Of a stretch of DNA of 34,776 nt, positions 14,638 to 22,671 are shown piece by piece (within the stretch, counting starts at the first letter, position 1; each line of letters opens with the position of its first letter). Source of the DNA: Defluviitalea raffinosedens (GTDB lineage: Bacteria; Bacillota; Clostridia; Lachnospirales; Defluviitaleaceae). The position numbers and the translations under genes are program-made. The stretch covers positions 1 to 34,776 of the forward strand of contig NZ_JAFBEP010000027.1 of assembly GCF_016908775.1 (NCBI RefSeq), given 5' to 3'. Under the pieces are notes generated by a model. That model was not told the origin of the DNA. It saw only the letters and a program-made list of their open reading frames with translations, and did no database searches.

Positions 14638-16545
14638 TTAATTACTTGCATTAATTTTTTCAGCCAACTCGCTAAGATATTCCCATCGCTCCATTAATTC
14701 TTCCAGTCTTGTTTCTAATTCCTTTTGCTTTTTTGCCAATTCTTGCAGAAGTACATAATCGCTTTGAGCATGATTGATTTGATCTTCAATTGCTTTTAGT
14801 TCGTTTTCTACTTCCTCTATCCAGCTTTCTATATTTTCATACTCTTGCTTTTCTCTATAAGTAAATTTAGGCTTTGAATCATTCCTTTTGATCCTCGTAT
14901 CTCTTTTTTCATCTTTAACAGAAGAATTATTTTTTTCTTCTGTTTTTTTACTCTTAATTCTGCTTTGATAATCTTCATAGTTTCCGGGATAACTTTTTAT
15001 GGCGCCTTCTCCTTCAAAAGCAAATATTTTTTCTGCAATTTTATCCAGGAAATATCTGTCATGGGAAACTGTAAGCACTGGCCCTGAAAACTCGTCCAAA
15101 TACTCCTCCAATATCTCTAAGGTTTGAAGGTCCAAATCATTCGTAGGTTCATCCAAAAGGAGTACATTGGGAGCACCCATTAAAATCCGAAGCAAATACA
15201 GTCTTCTTTTTTCTCCCCCTGAAAGCTTTGAAATGGGGGTCCATTGTAAATGAGACGGGAAGAGAAATCTTTCCAGCATCTGTGAAGCACTGATTTTAGT
15301 ACCGTCTCCTGTAGTAATATATTCCGCTTCTTCACGAATATAGTCTATTACCCTCAGGCTCTCATCCATCTCTTTATTTTCCTGAGTATAATACCCTATT
15401 TTCACGGTTTCGCCAATTTCAACTTTTCCCGAATCTGGCTCTAAGATACCGGCCATAATATTCAGCAAAGTTGATTTGCCACTGCCGTTAGGACCCACAA
15501 TTCCAATCCTGTCTTCTTTTAATAGAATATAACTAAAATCTTTAATATAATATTTTTCTTCAAAAGATTTACTGATCTTTTCAACTTCAATAATTTTTTT
15601 ACCCAATCTGCTTATTCCTACGGATATTTCCATCTTGTCAGAAGAGATATTGATCTTCTGGTCTTTTAACTTTTCGAATCTGTCTATTCTGGCTTTTTGC
15701 TTTGTTCCTCTCGCTTTCACACCGCTCCTAATCCATTCTAGTTCTTTTTTGAGCAAACTTTGTCTTTTTTCTTCCATGGTCTTTAATTGTTCTTGTCTCA
15801 AGGTTTTTGCCTCAAGAAAATCACTATAATTTCCCTTATACTCATAAAGCTGGCCCAAGTCCAACTCTATAATCCTATTGGCTATTCGATCCAGGAAATA
15901 TCGATCATGGGTAATCATAATCAATGCACCTTTGCGCTTATTCAAATAATCTTCCAGCCATAAAATCGTTTCGTTGTCAATGTGATTAGTAGGTTCATCC
16001 AATACTAATAAATCCGATGGGCGAATGAGGGCCCCAGCCAAGGCCACCCTTTTGCGTTGTCCTCCTGAAAGAGTCCCTACTTTTGCAGCAAAAGAAGTGA
16101 TCCCCAGTTTAGTTAAAATCATTTTAGCTTCACTTTCCATTGTCCAGGCATCTGCAGCATCCATTTTTTGATTGAGTTTCAATAATTTTTCTTGTAAATC
16201 TTTATCTTCCTGGTCATTACTAAGCTTGTCCAATGTATCTTCATATTCTTTAATCAGCTCAATGACTGGATTGTTCCCACTAAATATTTGTTGAAGTATG
16301 GTGGCATCATCTTCAAAAAACGGATTTTGAGAAAGATATTCTATCCTTAAGCCGTTGGCTGTAGAGATCGTGCCACTATCTGGTGGCTCAATTCCTATTA
16401 AAACCTTTAGGAAAGTGCTTTTCCCTGTTCCATTGATGCCAATTACTCCAACCTTTTCCCCTTCATTAATTCCAAAAGATATATTTTTAAATAATATTTT
16501 TTCTCCAAAGGACTTTGAAATATTTTCAGCGGATAATAAGTTCAT
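14638..16545 (-). CDS. ABC-F ATPase, Uup/YfmR type
   Basis: 635 residues with two ATP-binding cassettes: Walker A GINGTGKS (about 36-43) and GPNGSGKS in the second half, and signatures LSGGQ and LSGGE. The ribosome-facing linker (about 240-330) contains KARGTKQKARIDRF, and the C-terminal region (about 530-630) is a charged coiled coil. The long coiled-coil tail and THDRYFLDRI/SHDRYFLDKI switches are typical of Uup, which binds the ribosome and affects stalled elongation and DNA stability. AAAGGG lies seven bases before the ATG. It is transcribed from its own promoter at 16578-16607. It differs clearly from the shorter ABC-F at 7571. Confidence 0.92.
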   Translation of the reverse strand: MNLLSAENISKSFGEKILFKNISFGINEGEKVGVIGINGTGKSTFLKVLIGIEPPDSGTISTANGLRIEYLSQNPFFEDDATILQQIFSGNNPVIELIKEYEDTLDKLSNDQEDKDLQEKLLKLNQKMDAADAWTMESEAKMILTKLGITSFAAKVGTLSGGQRKRVALAGALIRPSDLLVLDEPTNHIDNETILWLEDYLNKRKGALIMITHDRYFLDRIANRIIELDLGQLYEYKGNYSDFLEAKTLRQEQLKTMEEKRQSLLKKELEWIRSGVKARGTKQKARIDRFEKLKDQKINISSDKMEISVGISRLGKKIIEVEKISKSFEEKYYIKDFSYILLKEDRIGIVGPNGSGKSTLLNIMAGILEPDSGKVEIGETVKIGYYTQENKEMDESLRVIDYIREEAEYITTGDGTKISASQMLERFLFPSHLQWTPISKLSGGEKRRLYLLRILMGAPNVLLLDEPTNDLDLQTLEILEEYLDEFSGPVLTVSHDRYFLDKIAEKIFAFEGEGAIKSYPGNYEDYQSRIKSKKTEEKNNSSVKDEKRDTRIKRNDSKPKFTYREKQEYENIESWIEEVENELKAIEDQINHAQSDYVLLQELAKKQKELETRLEELMERWEYLSELAEKINASN

Positions 16546-16577
16546 TTTAATACCCTTTCTTTTATTTTATATGTTTT

Positions 16578-16607
16578 ATTATACAGCAAGAAGAGTAAAT
16601 GAAACAA
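16578..16607 (-). promoter_or_regulatory. Promoter of the Uup-like gene
   Basis: The minus strand has TTGTTT (16607-16602), an 18-base spacer and a perfect TATAAT (16583-16578). Its -35 box lies inside the T-rich tail of the superoxide dismutase terminator. Confidence 0.6.
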
Positions 16608-16625
16608 GGGGACATCATTGTCCCC
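16597..16625 (-). terminator. Terminator of the superoxide dismutase gene
   Basis: The minus strand has a perfect stem GGGGACA-ATGA-TGTCCCC (16625-16608), followed by TTGTTTCATTT. It begins five bases after the stop codon. Confidence 0.65.
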
Positions 16626-16629
16626 AAGT

Positions 16630-17298
16630 CTACCATCTATATTCATCCTTTGTCATAGGCACCAGTCCTCTCATTGCCAAAAGCAACCTTCTCTCTACTT
16701 CAGTCCAATCCACAAGTTTCCACCATGCATTTACATATTCTTGCCTTCTGTTTTGATAATCCAGATAATAGGCATGTTCCCAAACATCTAGTACTAATAT
16801 GGGAATGCCGCTCCACTGAGTTAAATCCTGATGCTTTTCTGCCTGAAGGATTTCCAGCCTGCGCCATGTGGGCTGCCATGTAAGTATCGTCCAACCAGAC
16901 CCTTCAACCTTTTCAGCAGCATTTGTAAACTGCTTTTGAAAGGCATTTATATTTCCAAAATATCGATTGATTTGATTAAGCGTTTCAGATCCAGGTCTTC
17001 CTCCCGTTCCAACAGGAGACATAATAGTCCAGTAAATACTATGCAAAATATGTCCTGAGCCATTAAAAGCCAGTTCATTTTCCCAATATTTAATTAAATC
17101 AAAATCCTCTGTTTTCCTCAATTCTACTAATTTCAGCTCTGCTTTATTCAGTCCATCCACATAGGCTTTATGGTGTCTGTCATGATGAATACGTAAAGTT
17201 ACAGCACTTATAACCGGCTGAAGCGCTTCATACGGGTAAGGTAAGGGCGGTAATTTATGCTGTCCCGGCGGAATCATTGGCAATGAAAAATAGTCCAT
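16630..17298 (-). CDS. Superoxide dismutase, Mn/Fe family
   Basis: 222 residues converting superoxide to H2O2 and O2. The metal ligands can be assigned: His38 (IHHDRHHKAYV), His86 (GHILHSIYW), Asp171 and His175 (DVWEHAYYLDYQNRR). The GSGH context and Gln157 look more like Mn or cambialistic enzymes than strict Fe enzymes. The start is ATG 17298, eight bases after AGGAGG; a TTG two codons upstream is too close to it. The N-terminal extension of about 14 residues before the usual LPPLPY is longer than in enterobacterial enzymes, with no clear signal peptide. For an anaerobe this is an oxygen-defence enzyme. It is divergent from the sdpR-like gene. Confidence 0.92.
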   Translation of the reverse strand: MDYFSLPMIPPGQHKLPPLPYPYEALQPVISAVTLRIHHDRHHKAYVDGLNKAELKLVELRKTEDFDLIKYWENELAFNGSGHILHSIYWTIMSPVGTGGRPGSETLNQINRYFGNINAFQKQFTNAAEKVEGSGWTILTWQPTWRRLEILQAEKHQDLTQWSGIPILVLDVWEHAYYLDYQNRRQEYVNAWWKLVDWTEVERRLLLAMRGLVPMTKDEYRW

Positions 17299-17379
17299 AT
17301 GCAAATCCTCCTATTTTAAAACTACATTTTATTTATATTAACTAAAACTATTAAAAATGAGAACGATGCAAATTCTATA

Positions 17380-17408
17380 TTGAAGCAATAAAATAATCAT
17401 GTTATAAT
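17380..17408 (+). promoter_or_regulatory. Promoter of the sdpRI-like operon
   Basis: TTGAAG (17380-17385), a 17-base spacer and a perfect TATAAT (17403-17408) with an upstream TGT extension. The operator palindrome begins two bases after the -10 box. Confidence 0.7.
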
Positions 17409-17409
17409 T

Positions 17410-17447
17410 CAATTAGATATTTAGATAATCATCTAAATATCTAATTG
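17410..17447. promoter_or_regulatory. 38-bp palindromic operator for the SdpR-like repressor
   Basis: The left arm CAATTAGATATTTAGAT (17410-17426) and right arm ATCTAAATATCTAATTG (17431-17447) are perfect inverted 17-base repeats around AATC. The palindrome covers the expected transcription start and ends just before the ribosome site. A dimeric ArsR-family repressor is encoded immediately downstream, so autorepression is the simplest reading. Confidence 0.8.
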
Positions 17448-17462
17448 AAAGGAGTGACGTAA

Positions 17463-17723
17463 TTGGACAGTATTTTTAAAGCTTTATCCGACAAAAACAG
17501 AAGAAAAATTTTAAAACTGCTGCGGGAAAAAGATATGACCGCCGGCGAAATTGCAGAAAAATTCGATATCAGTAAACCTTCTTTAAGCCATCATTTGAAC
17601 ATATTAAAGCAGGCCGAACTGGTTCAAACCGAAAGACAAGGGCAAAATATTATTTATTCCCTTAATACCACTGCATTTCAGGAACTGATTGGGTGGATTT
17701 ATGATTTTAAAGACAAGGAGTGA
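17463..17723 (+). CDS. ArsR-family repressor, SdpR-like
   Basis: 86 residues, essentially one winged helix-turn-helix domain. It opens with FKALSDKNRRKILKLL and has the recognition helix in SKPSLSHHLNILKQAELV (about 39-56). There is no visible metal-binding cysteine pair, which fits the SdpR autorepressor type and not metal-sensing ArsR proteins. In Bacillus, SdpR represses sdpRI and is sequestered at the membrane by SdpI bound to the SdpC toxin. Translation starts at TTG, eight bases after AAAGGAG. The next gene begins four bases after its stop, so the two form one operon. Confidence 0.88.
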   Translation: MDSIFKALSDKNRRKILKLLREKDMTAGEIAEKFDISKPSLSHHLNILKQAELVQTERQGQNIIYSLNTTAFQELIGWIYDFKDKE

Positions 17724-17727
17724 TATT

Positions 17728-18366
17728 ATGAAACATAATAAATGGATTTGGCTTTTAATTGTACTTTCTTTCATTGGAACTATTATCGTTTTTCCTTTTT
17801 TGCCGGAACAAATTCCTACGAACTGGGGCATTAACGGTGAAATAAATGATTATAGTTCCAAATATATGATTTTCTTTCTAGCAGCGCTGCCTGCAATGAT
17901 CTATTTGCTAATGCTTTATGGCCCTAAACTGGATCCAAAAAAAGAAAATTATAAAAAACACAGTAAAGCCTATTCTATCATATCTATAAGTACTGTATTA
18001 ACGCTTGTTGCAATACATTGGCTTACAGTGCTGGCAACTTTCAATATCATTAAACACATGGATTTTTTCATTAAACTCATCATTGGTATCCTTTTTGCAG
18101 TGATGGGAAATTACATGTCTCAACTACGGTTTAATTATTTTGTAGGGATTAGGCTTCCTTGGACCCTGGCCAGTGAAAAAGTATGGAAGAAAACTCATAG
18201 GATCGGCGGTATAGGCTTTATGCTGGTGGGTATAATTCTGGTATGTACTTCGTTCATCAGAGGTTCTTTAAGTTTCATCATTTTTATGACGGCTCTATCT
18301 ATTCTGATAATATTTATAATGGCTTATGCTTATATAGAATACCAGAAAGAATTAAAAACAAAATAA
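17728..18366 (+). CDS. SdpI-family membrane protein (toxin immunity/signalling)
   Basis: 212 residues with six likely membrane helices. The N-terminal half has the DUF1648 pattern (PEQIPTNWGINGEIND after helix 1); the second half has the SdpI signature NYFVGIRLPWTLASEKVWKKTHRIGG. In Bacillus, SdpI protects against the SdpC killing factor and recruits SdpR to relieve repression. The start is ATG 17728, seven bases after AAGGAG. No SdpABC-like toxin or maturation genes are in the window, so this pair may answer an external toxin or envelope signal. A strong terminator follows. Confidence 0.88.
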   Translation: MKHNKWIWLLIVLSFIGTIIVFPFLPEQIPTNWGINGEINDYSSKYMIFFLAALPAMIYLLMLYGPKLDPKKENYKKHSKAYSIISISTVLTLVAIHWLTVLATFNIIKHMDFFIKLIIGILFAVMGNYMSQLRFNYFVGIRLPWTLASEKVWKKTHRIGGIGFMLVGIILVCTSFIRGSLSFIIFMTALSILIIFIMAYAYIEYQKELKTK

Positions 18367-18372
18367 ATTTTT

Positions 18373-18425
18373 GGGGCTGTAGTATTAACAAATTCTATTT
18401 GCTAATACCACAGCCCCTTTATTTT
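18373..18425 (+). terminator. Terminator of the sdpRI-like operon
   Basis: A stem of about 20 bp starts with GGGGCTGTAGTATTA and closes with TAATACCACAGCCCC, followed by TTTATTTT. The remaining bases to 18505 are AT-rich, with nothing recognised. Confidence 0.85.
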
Positions 18426-18505
18426 GAAATAAAATAAAAAAATTTGTCTTACTCCAAAAACTCAACCTTTCTATTTTACAAAAGCAACATAATATTTTTT
18501 TAATT

Positions 18506-19735
18506 CTAAAATGCAAAATTACCGTTTTTAAAGATAGGAATTTCTTTTCCGTCAAAGGTGGTTCCGATAATTTCCAAATCCTTTGTTCCCACCATAAAGT
18601 CTACATGGACAAGAGAATCGTTTGCCCCTTCTTTATCTAATTCTTCGCGTGACATTTTTTCTCCTCCCTTTATACAAGGAGAATATGCCTCACCTATAGC
18701 TAAATGGCAAGAAGCATTTTCATCGAATAATGTGTTATAGAATAAAATCTTAAGATTAGAGATCGGTGAATCATAAGGAACCAGGGCTACTTCTCCCAAG
18801 TAATGAGAACCTTCATCGGTTTCGATAAGATGTTTTAAGTTTTCATACCCTTTTTCAGCAGTAAAATCTACAATTCTTCCATCTTTAAAAGTAAGAGAAA
18901 AGTTATCTATTAAGCTTCCGTTATAGTTTAAAGGCATGGAACTTACGACTTTTCCGTTAACGCCTGTTTTCTTAGGAAGAGTAAATACTTCTTCTGTTGG
19001 CATATTGGCAATAAAAGCAAGACCATCCTGAGTAAAATCTGCTCCTCCCATCCAAATATGGTTTTCGGGAAGTTCTATCGTAAGATCAGTGCCTAATTCA
19101 TTTTTATAATGGAGATACTGGAACTTATAGGAATTTAAAATCTCCATTCTCTTTTCCAGATTCTTTTTATGTTCCTCCCATTCAGCAACAGGATCTTCCA
19201 CGTCTACGCGAACTGTTTTTAAAATTGCCTCCCATAACTTATTCACAGCTTCTTCAGAAGACAAATCAGGAAATACTTTTTTTGCCCAGGAGACCGATGG
19301 AATAGAGGCAATGCACCAGGCATTTTGATTCCTCATGGTTCTGTCTCTGTACTCTTTTAATGCCATATTGGTTACTTTTTGATATTTTGCAACCCTTTCA
19401 GGGTCAACATCTTTAAGGAGTTCAGGATCTGTAGCACTTATATGTAAAAAAGAAGCTCCTGCTTTCGCATATCCATTATAAAACTCTTTCTGCCAGCCGG
19501 GATATTCTTCGAACACTTCATTTGGTGCATGAAGATATTTTATCTTTGTAGATATTTCATCTTTCCATAATATTTGTACATCTTTTGCTCCTTCTTTAAA
19601 AGCAATTTCAGAAACAATTCTTGTAAATGGTGCAGCTTCAATAGGACTTAAAATCACTAAGGTTTGTCCTTTTTGAATATTTACTCCTGTTTTTACAAGA
19701 AGTCTTGCATATTTTTCTAATACTTTTGTATCCAT
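18506..19735 (-). CDS. M29-family aminopeptidase (AmpS/AmpT type)
   Basis: 409 residues. M29 peptidases are cytoplasmic dinuclear-metal exopeptidases. The expected ligand-bearing segments are visible in the C-terminal half: the Glu in NMPTEEVFTLP, the Glu in EGSHYLGEVALVP, the His/Glu region in CHLAIGEAY, and the His and Asp in LVHVDFMVGTKD. The N-terminal half (KYARLLVKTGVNIQKGQTLVI) also fits the family. The start is ATG 19735, six bases after GGAGGAGG; a longer frame to 19756 would place that ribosome site inside the gene. It is monocistronic. Confidence 0.92.
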   Translation of the reverse strand: MDTKVLEKYARLLVKTGVNIQKGQTLVILSPIEAAPFTRIVSEIAFKEGAKDVQILWKDEISTKIKYLHAPNEVFEEYPGWQKEFYNGYAKAGASFLHISATDPELLKDVDPERVAKYQKVTNMALKEYRDRTMRNQNAWCIASIPSVSWAKKVFPDLSSEEAVNKLWEAILKTVRVDVEDPVAEWEEHKKNLEKRMEILNSYKFQYLHYKNELGTDLTIELPENHIWMGGADFTQDGLAFIANMPTEEVFTLPKKTGVNGKVVSSMPLNYNGSLIDNFSLTFKDGRIVDFTAEKGYENLKHLIETDEGSHYLGEVALVPYDSPISNLKILFYNTLFDENASCHLAIGEAYSPCIKGGEKMSREELDKEGANDSLVHVDFMVGTKDLEIIGTTFDGKEIPIFKNGNFAF

Positions 19736-20046
19736 TATGTACCTCCTCCAACTCATTTAAATCATTTCCTACTACAATTTTAATTAATATATAAAAATTT
19801 ATTTCCAAATATTATAAGCAAAATTGCACTATTTAATGCACTTTTTTACAAAGCAATACTCTATATGCGATTAAGCTTCATAATGCATTTGGAATAATGA
19901 CATTTTACGTTAAGAATTTACGAATGTCAAATATTCAAACTACATAACCAGTAAAAATTGCTTTAATGTTATATTCAACCTGTACATTTAAGAAGATTAT
20001 GATATAATGAGGAATGGAAAATTAAAATATAGGAGGATTATAATCT
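19736..20046. other. Divergent intergenic region upstream of oadB
   Basis: It holds a candidate rightward promoter, TGTACA (19981-19986), a 16-base spacer and TATAAT (20003-20008). It also holds an imperfect inverted repeat, TGACATT (19898-19904) and AATGTCA (19923-19929), with further pairing inside, which could be an operator. I see no riboswitch and no small reading frame with a ribosome site. Confidence 0.45.
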
Positions 20047-21183
20047 ATGGATTTTTTAGTGTCAGGAATTTTATCAATCACACCTCAGCAGATCATTATG
20101 TATGGAATTGGCGCACTCCTTATATACTTAGCAATTTATAAGGACTTTGAACCAGCATTATTGCTCCCTATGGGTTTTGGGGCCATTTTAGTTAATCTTC
20201 CTGCATCAGGTGTTTTAAATCAAACTCTTACAGGTATTGGAGAAACTCACGGAATTATACAATGGTTATTTGAAGTAGGTATTAATGCTTCGGAAGCCAT
20301 GCCCATCTTACTTTTTATCGGTATTGGTGCAATGATTGATTTTGGTCCATTACTTAGTAATCCCAAAATGTTTTTATTTGGTGCAGCAGCGCAATTTGGT
20401 ATTTTCTTTGCATTATCCATGGCAACATTACTGGGCTTTGATTTAAAGGATGCTGCTTCCATCGGAATTATAGGGGCTGCTGATGGGCCTACATCAATTC
20501 TTGTATCACAGGTTCTTGGTTCAGCATATGTAGGCCCAATTGCCGTAGCTGCATATTCTTACATGGCATTGGTACCAATTGTTCAGCCCATGGCAATTAA
20601 GCTTGTTACAACCAAAAAAGAAAGACTCATCAGAATGCCTTATAATCCAAATTCTATTTCTAAAAGAACAAAAATCCTTTTCCCTATTATCGTAACTTTT
20701 ATAGCTGGTCTCGTAGCACCAACTTCCGTAGCCTTGGTCGGTTTCTTAATGTTCGGGAATCTTATCAGGGAATGTGGCGTTTTAAACAGCTTATCAGAAA
20801 CAGCACAAAACACCCTGGCAAACCTTATAACTTTATTATTAGGTATTACAATATCCTTCAGTATGACTGCAGAAGCTTTTGTAAAATTGGATACTCTGTT
20901 CATTATGTGCCTTGGATTAGTTGCATTCGTATTTGATACCATTGGTGGAGTATTGTTTGCCAAGATTCTTAATCTTTTTCTGAAAGAAAAGATTAACCCA
21001 ATGGTAGGTGCTGCAGGTATTTCTGCTTTTCCTATGTCCGCTCGTGTGATTCAAAAAATGGGGCTTAAAGAAGATCCCACAAATCATCTTCTGATGCATG
21101 CTGTTGGTGCAAATGTAGCTGGACAAATTGGTTCAGTAGTAGCAGGAGGTATTATTCTGAATCTACTCACCAAAATGCTTTAA
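20047..21183 (+). CDS. oadB: Na+-translocating decarboxylase, beta subunit
   Basis: 378 residues, a polytopic membrane protein that couples decarboxylation of a biotin-bound carboxyl group to Na+ export. The hallmark GAADGPTSILVSQVLG region is present with Asp146, equivalent to the essential Asp of OadB/MmdB/GcdB. About nine hydrophobic segments run through the protein. AGGAGG lies 10 bases upstream of the ATG. It is followed by a short gamma-like gene at 21215. No alpha (carboxyltransferase) or biotin-carrier gene is in the window, so the substrate (oxaloacetate, methylmalonyl-CoA, glutaconyl-CoA or malonate) cannot be set. Confidence 0.93.
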   Translation: MDFLVSGILSITPQQIIMYGIGALLIYLAIYKDFEPALLLPMGFGAILVNLPASGVLNQTLTGIGETHGIIQWLFEVGINASEAMPILLFIGIGAMIDFGPLLSNPKMFLFGAAAQFGIFFALSMATLLGFDLKDAASIGIIGAADGPTSILVSQVLGSAYVGPIAVAAYSYMALVPIVQPMAIKLVTTKKERLIRMPYNPNSISKRTKILFPIIVTFIAGLVAPTSVALVGFLMFGNLIRECGVLNSLSETAQNTLANLITLLLGITISFSMTAEAFVKLDTLFIMCLGLVAFVFDTIGGVLFAKILNLFLKEKINPMVGAAGISAFPMSARVIQKMGLKEDPTNHLLMHAVGANVAGQIGSVVAGGIILNLLTKML

Positions 21184-21214
21184 TAACTCGATAAAAGAAA
21201 GGGGTATACATACT

Positions 21215-21349
21215 ATGTTGAATAACTTTTTACTTTCACTGGAAATCATGTGGAAAGGTATGATTGGAATATTTGTTATTATTATATTGATTACATTGAT
21301 TGTTATGCTGCTTTCAAAAATCCCATCTCAGGATCATGATAGCAATTAA
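21215..21349 (+). CDS. Short OadG-like gamma subunit
   Basis: 44 residues: MLNNFLLSLEIMWKGMIGIF, then a hydrophobic helix, then a short polar tail SKIPSQDHDSN. The Trp-Lys-Gly-Met-x-Gly-Ile-Phe-Val pattern before the helix is typical of the small gamma subunits of Na+-pumping decarboxylases, which hold the complex together. AAAGAAAGGGG (21193-21204) serves as ribosome site, 10 bases before the ATG. It lies 31 bases after oadB and is followed by a terminator, so the two form one operon. Confidence 0.72.
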   Translation: MLNNFLLSLEIMWKGMIGIFVIIILITLIVMLLSKIPSQDHDSN

Positions 21350-21363
21350 ACTTTTAAATATTG

Positions 21364-21390
21364 AGCTATTGGAATTGTCAGTAGCTTTTT
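21364..21390 (+). terminator. Terminator of oadB-oadG
   Basis: AGCTATTG / CAGTAGCT form an 8-bp stem with one wobble and a 7-base loop, followed by TTTTTCTT. It starts 15 bases after the short gamma gene. Confidence 0.65.
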
Positions 21391-21413
21391 CTTATAGTAT
21401 TTTATCTAAATTC

Positions 21414-21437
21414 ATACTAAAAAATCTAAATTAGTAT
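21414..21437. promoter_or_regulatory. Inverted repeat upstream of the chromate transporter pair
   Basis: ATACTAA (21414-21420) and TTAGTAT (21431-21437) are perfect 7-base arms with a 10-base spacer, about 50 bases before the first transporter gene and after the oad terminator. A dimeric regulator could bind here; none is encoded next to it. Confidence 0.35.
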
Positions 21438-21486
21438 ATCATATCTCTATGTATTCATTAATTAGAATCACTAAAGGAGCATATTT

Positions 21487-22038
21487 ATGAAAGAACTCAT
21501 AGATTTATTTTTAGTTTTTTGTCGAATAGGTGGTTTTACCTTTGGTGGTGGCTATGCTATGCTTCCTATCATTCAAAAAGAAATTGTCGAAGAAAGAAAA
21601 TGGGCTACCAACGAAGAAGTGATGGATTACTATGCCATTGGTCAGTGTACCCCAGGAATTATCGCAGTAAATACTGCTACATTTATTGGTTACAAAAGAA
21701 AAGGAATCATTGGAGGAATCGCTGCTACACTGGGAGTAGTATTTCCTTCATTAATCATCATAACTATTATAGCAACTTTTTTTGAACATTTTCAGGACTA
21801 CCCCATTGTGCAAAATGCTTTGGGCGGCATTAGAGTTGCTGTAGTTGCACTTATTACCAGTACTATTGTTAAAATGTGGAAGCAATCTATCAAGAATTGG
21901 ATTGGAATCGCATTCTTTATTTTTTCCTTCTTATTAATTACTTTCACAGATCTATCGCCGGTTATTATGATCATCATTGGCGGAATTACAGGCACTATTA
22001 TAAATCTTAATAAAAGTAAAAAGGTGGATGCAAAATGA
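21487..22038 (+). CDS. Chromate transporter family, N-terminal-type half
   Basis: 183 residues, one CHR domain with five to six helices. The signature FTFGGGYAMLPIIQKEI (about 18-34) and the QCTPGIIAVNTATFIGY stretch define the family. In short-chain CHR systems two such halves form an antiparallel heterodimer, while long-chain ChrA fuses them. The family exports chromate in some bacteria; the native substrate in anaerobes is unclear. AAAGGAG precedes the ATG by seven bases. It overlaps the next gene by four bases. Confidence 0.9.
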   Translation: MKELIDLFLVFCRIGGFTFGGGYAMLPIIQKEIVEERKWATNEEVMDYYAIGQCTPGIIAVNTATFIGYKRKGIIGGIAATLGVVFPSLIIITIIATFFEHFQDYPIVQNALGGIRVAVVALITSTIVKMWKQSIKNWIGIAFFIFSFLLITFTDLSPVIMIIIGGITGTIINLNKSKKVDAK

Positions 22039-22598
22039 TTTACTTTCTACTATTTATAGAATTTTTTAAGATTGGTTTGTTTGCCATTGGTGGTGGGCTT
22101 GCTACTTTGCCATTCCTGCAAGAACTTATTGAAAAGTATCACTGGTTTTCTTCTTATGATTTAATCAATATGATTGCCATTTCAGAATCTACTCCCGGAC
22201 CAATCGGAATCAATACGGCTACCTTTGTAGGTTATAAGACTGCAGGGATTATAGGATCTATTATTGCAACCTTAGGCATCGTAACTCCGTCTATTATTAT
22301 TATCATACTGATTGCTCATTATTATATGAAATTCAGTGAGCACCCTGTTGTCCGGGCAAGCCTTAATGGAATACGTCCTGTTGTCATCGGACTCATCGCT
22401 GCAGCAGGATTTGAAGTAGCAAAGATTGCCCTGCTTAGCATCACTCAATTTGCTGCAACAGGTTCACTCCTAAAATTATTTAATTTTAAGGCTATCTTGC
22501 TATTTGCTATACTACTCTATTTCATTATCAAGTATAAAAAACATCCTATCCTTTACATCATTGGCGCAGGCATTTTAGGCATCTTTATTAAATTCTAA
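22035..22598 (+). CDS. Chromate transporter family, C-terminal-type half
   Basis: 187 residues, the partner CHR domain. It opens with FFKIGLFAIGGGLATLPFLQEL and carries SESTPGPIGINTATFVGYKTAG, the counterpart of the motif in the upstream half. Start and stop overlap as ATGA, indicating translational coupling and a 1:1 complex. A bidirectional terminator follows. Confidence 0.9.
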   Translation: MIYFLLFIEFFKIGLFAIGGGLATLPFLQELIEKYHWFSSYDLINMIAISESTPGPIGINTATFVGYKTAGIIGSIIATLGIVTPSIIIIILIAHYYMKFSEHPVVRASLNGIRPVVIGLIAAAGFEVAKIALLSITQFAATGSLLKLFNFKAILLFAILLYFIIKYKKHPILYIIGAGILGIFIKF

Positions 22599-22617
22599 TT
22601 CATTATAACAATAAAAA

Positions 22618-22659
22618 AAGGTAGATTTCCTTCTATCGGAACATCTACCTTCTTTTTTT
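22618..22659. terminator. Bidirectional terminator between chr genes and galM
   Basis: AAGGTAGAT / ATCTACCTT is a 9-bp stem with a 16-base loop, with seven As on the left and seven Ts on the right. It can therefore end transcripts from both convergent units. Confidence 0.85.
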
Positions 22660-22671
22660 CCATTAACGTAT

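Noticed and set aside
16355-16756. 133-codon plus-strand frame spanning uup and sod ends
   Set aside because: It runs through a terminator and a promoter and overlaps two well-supported genes.
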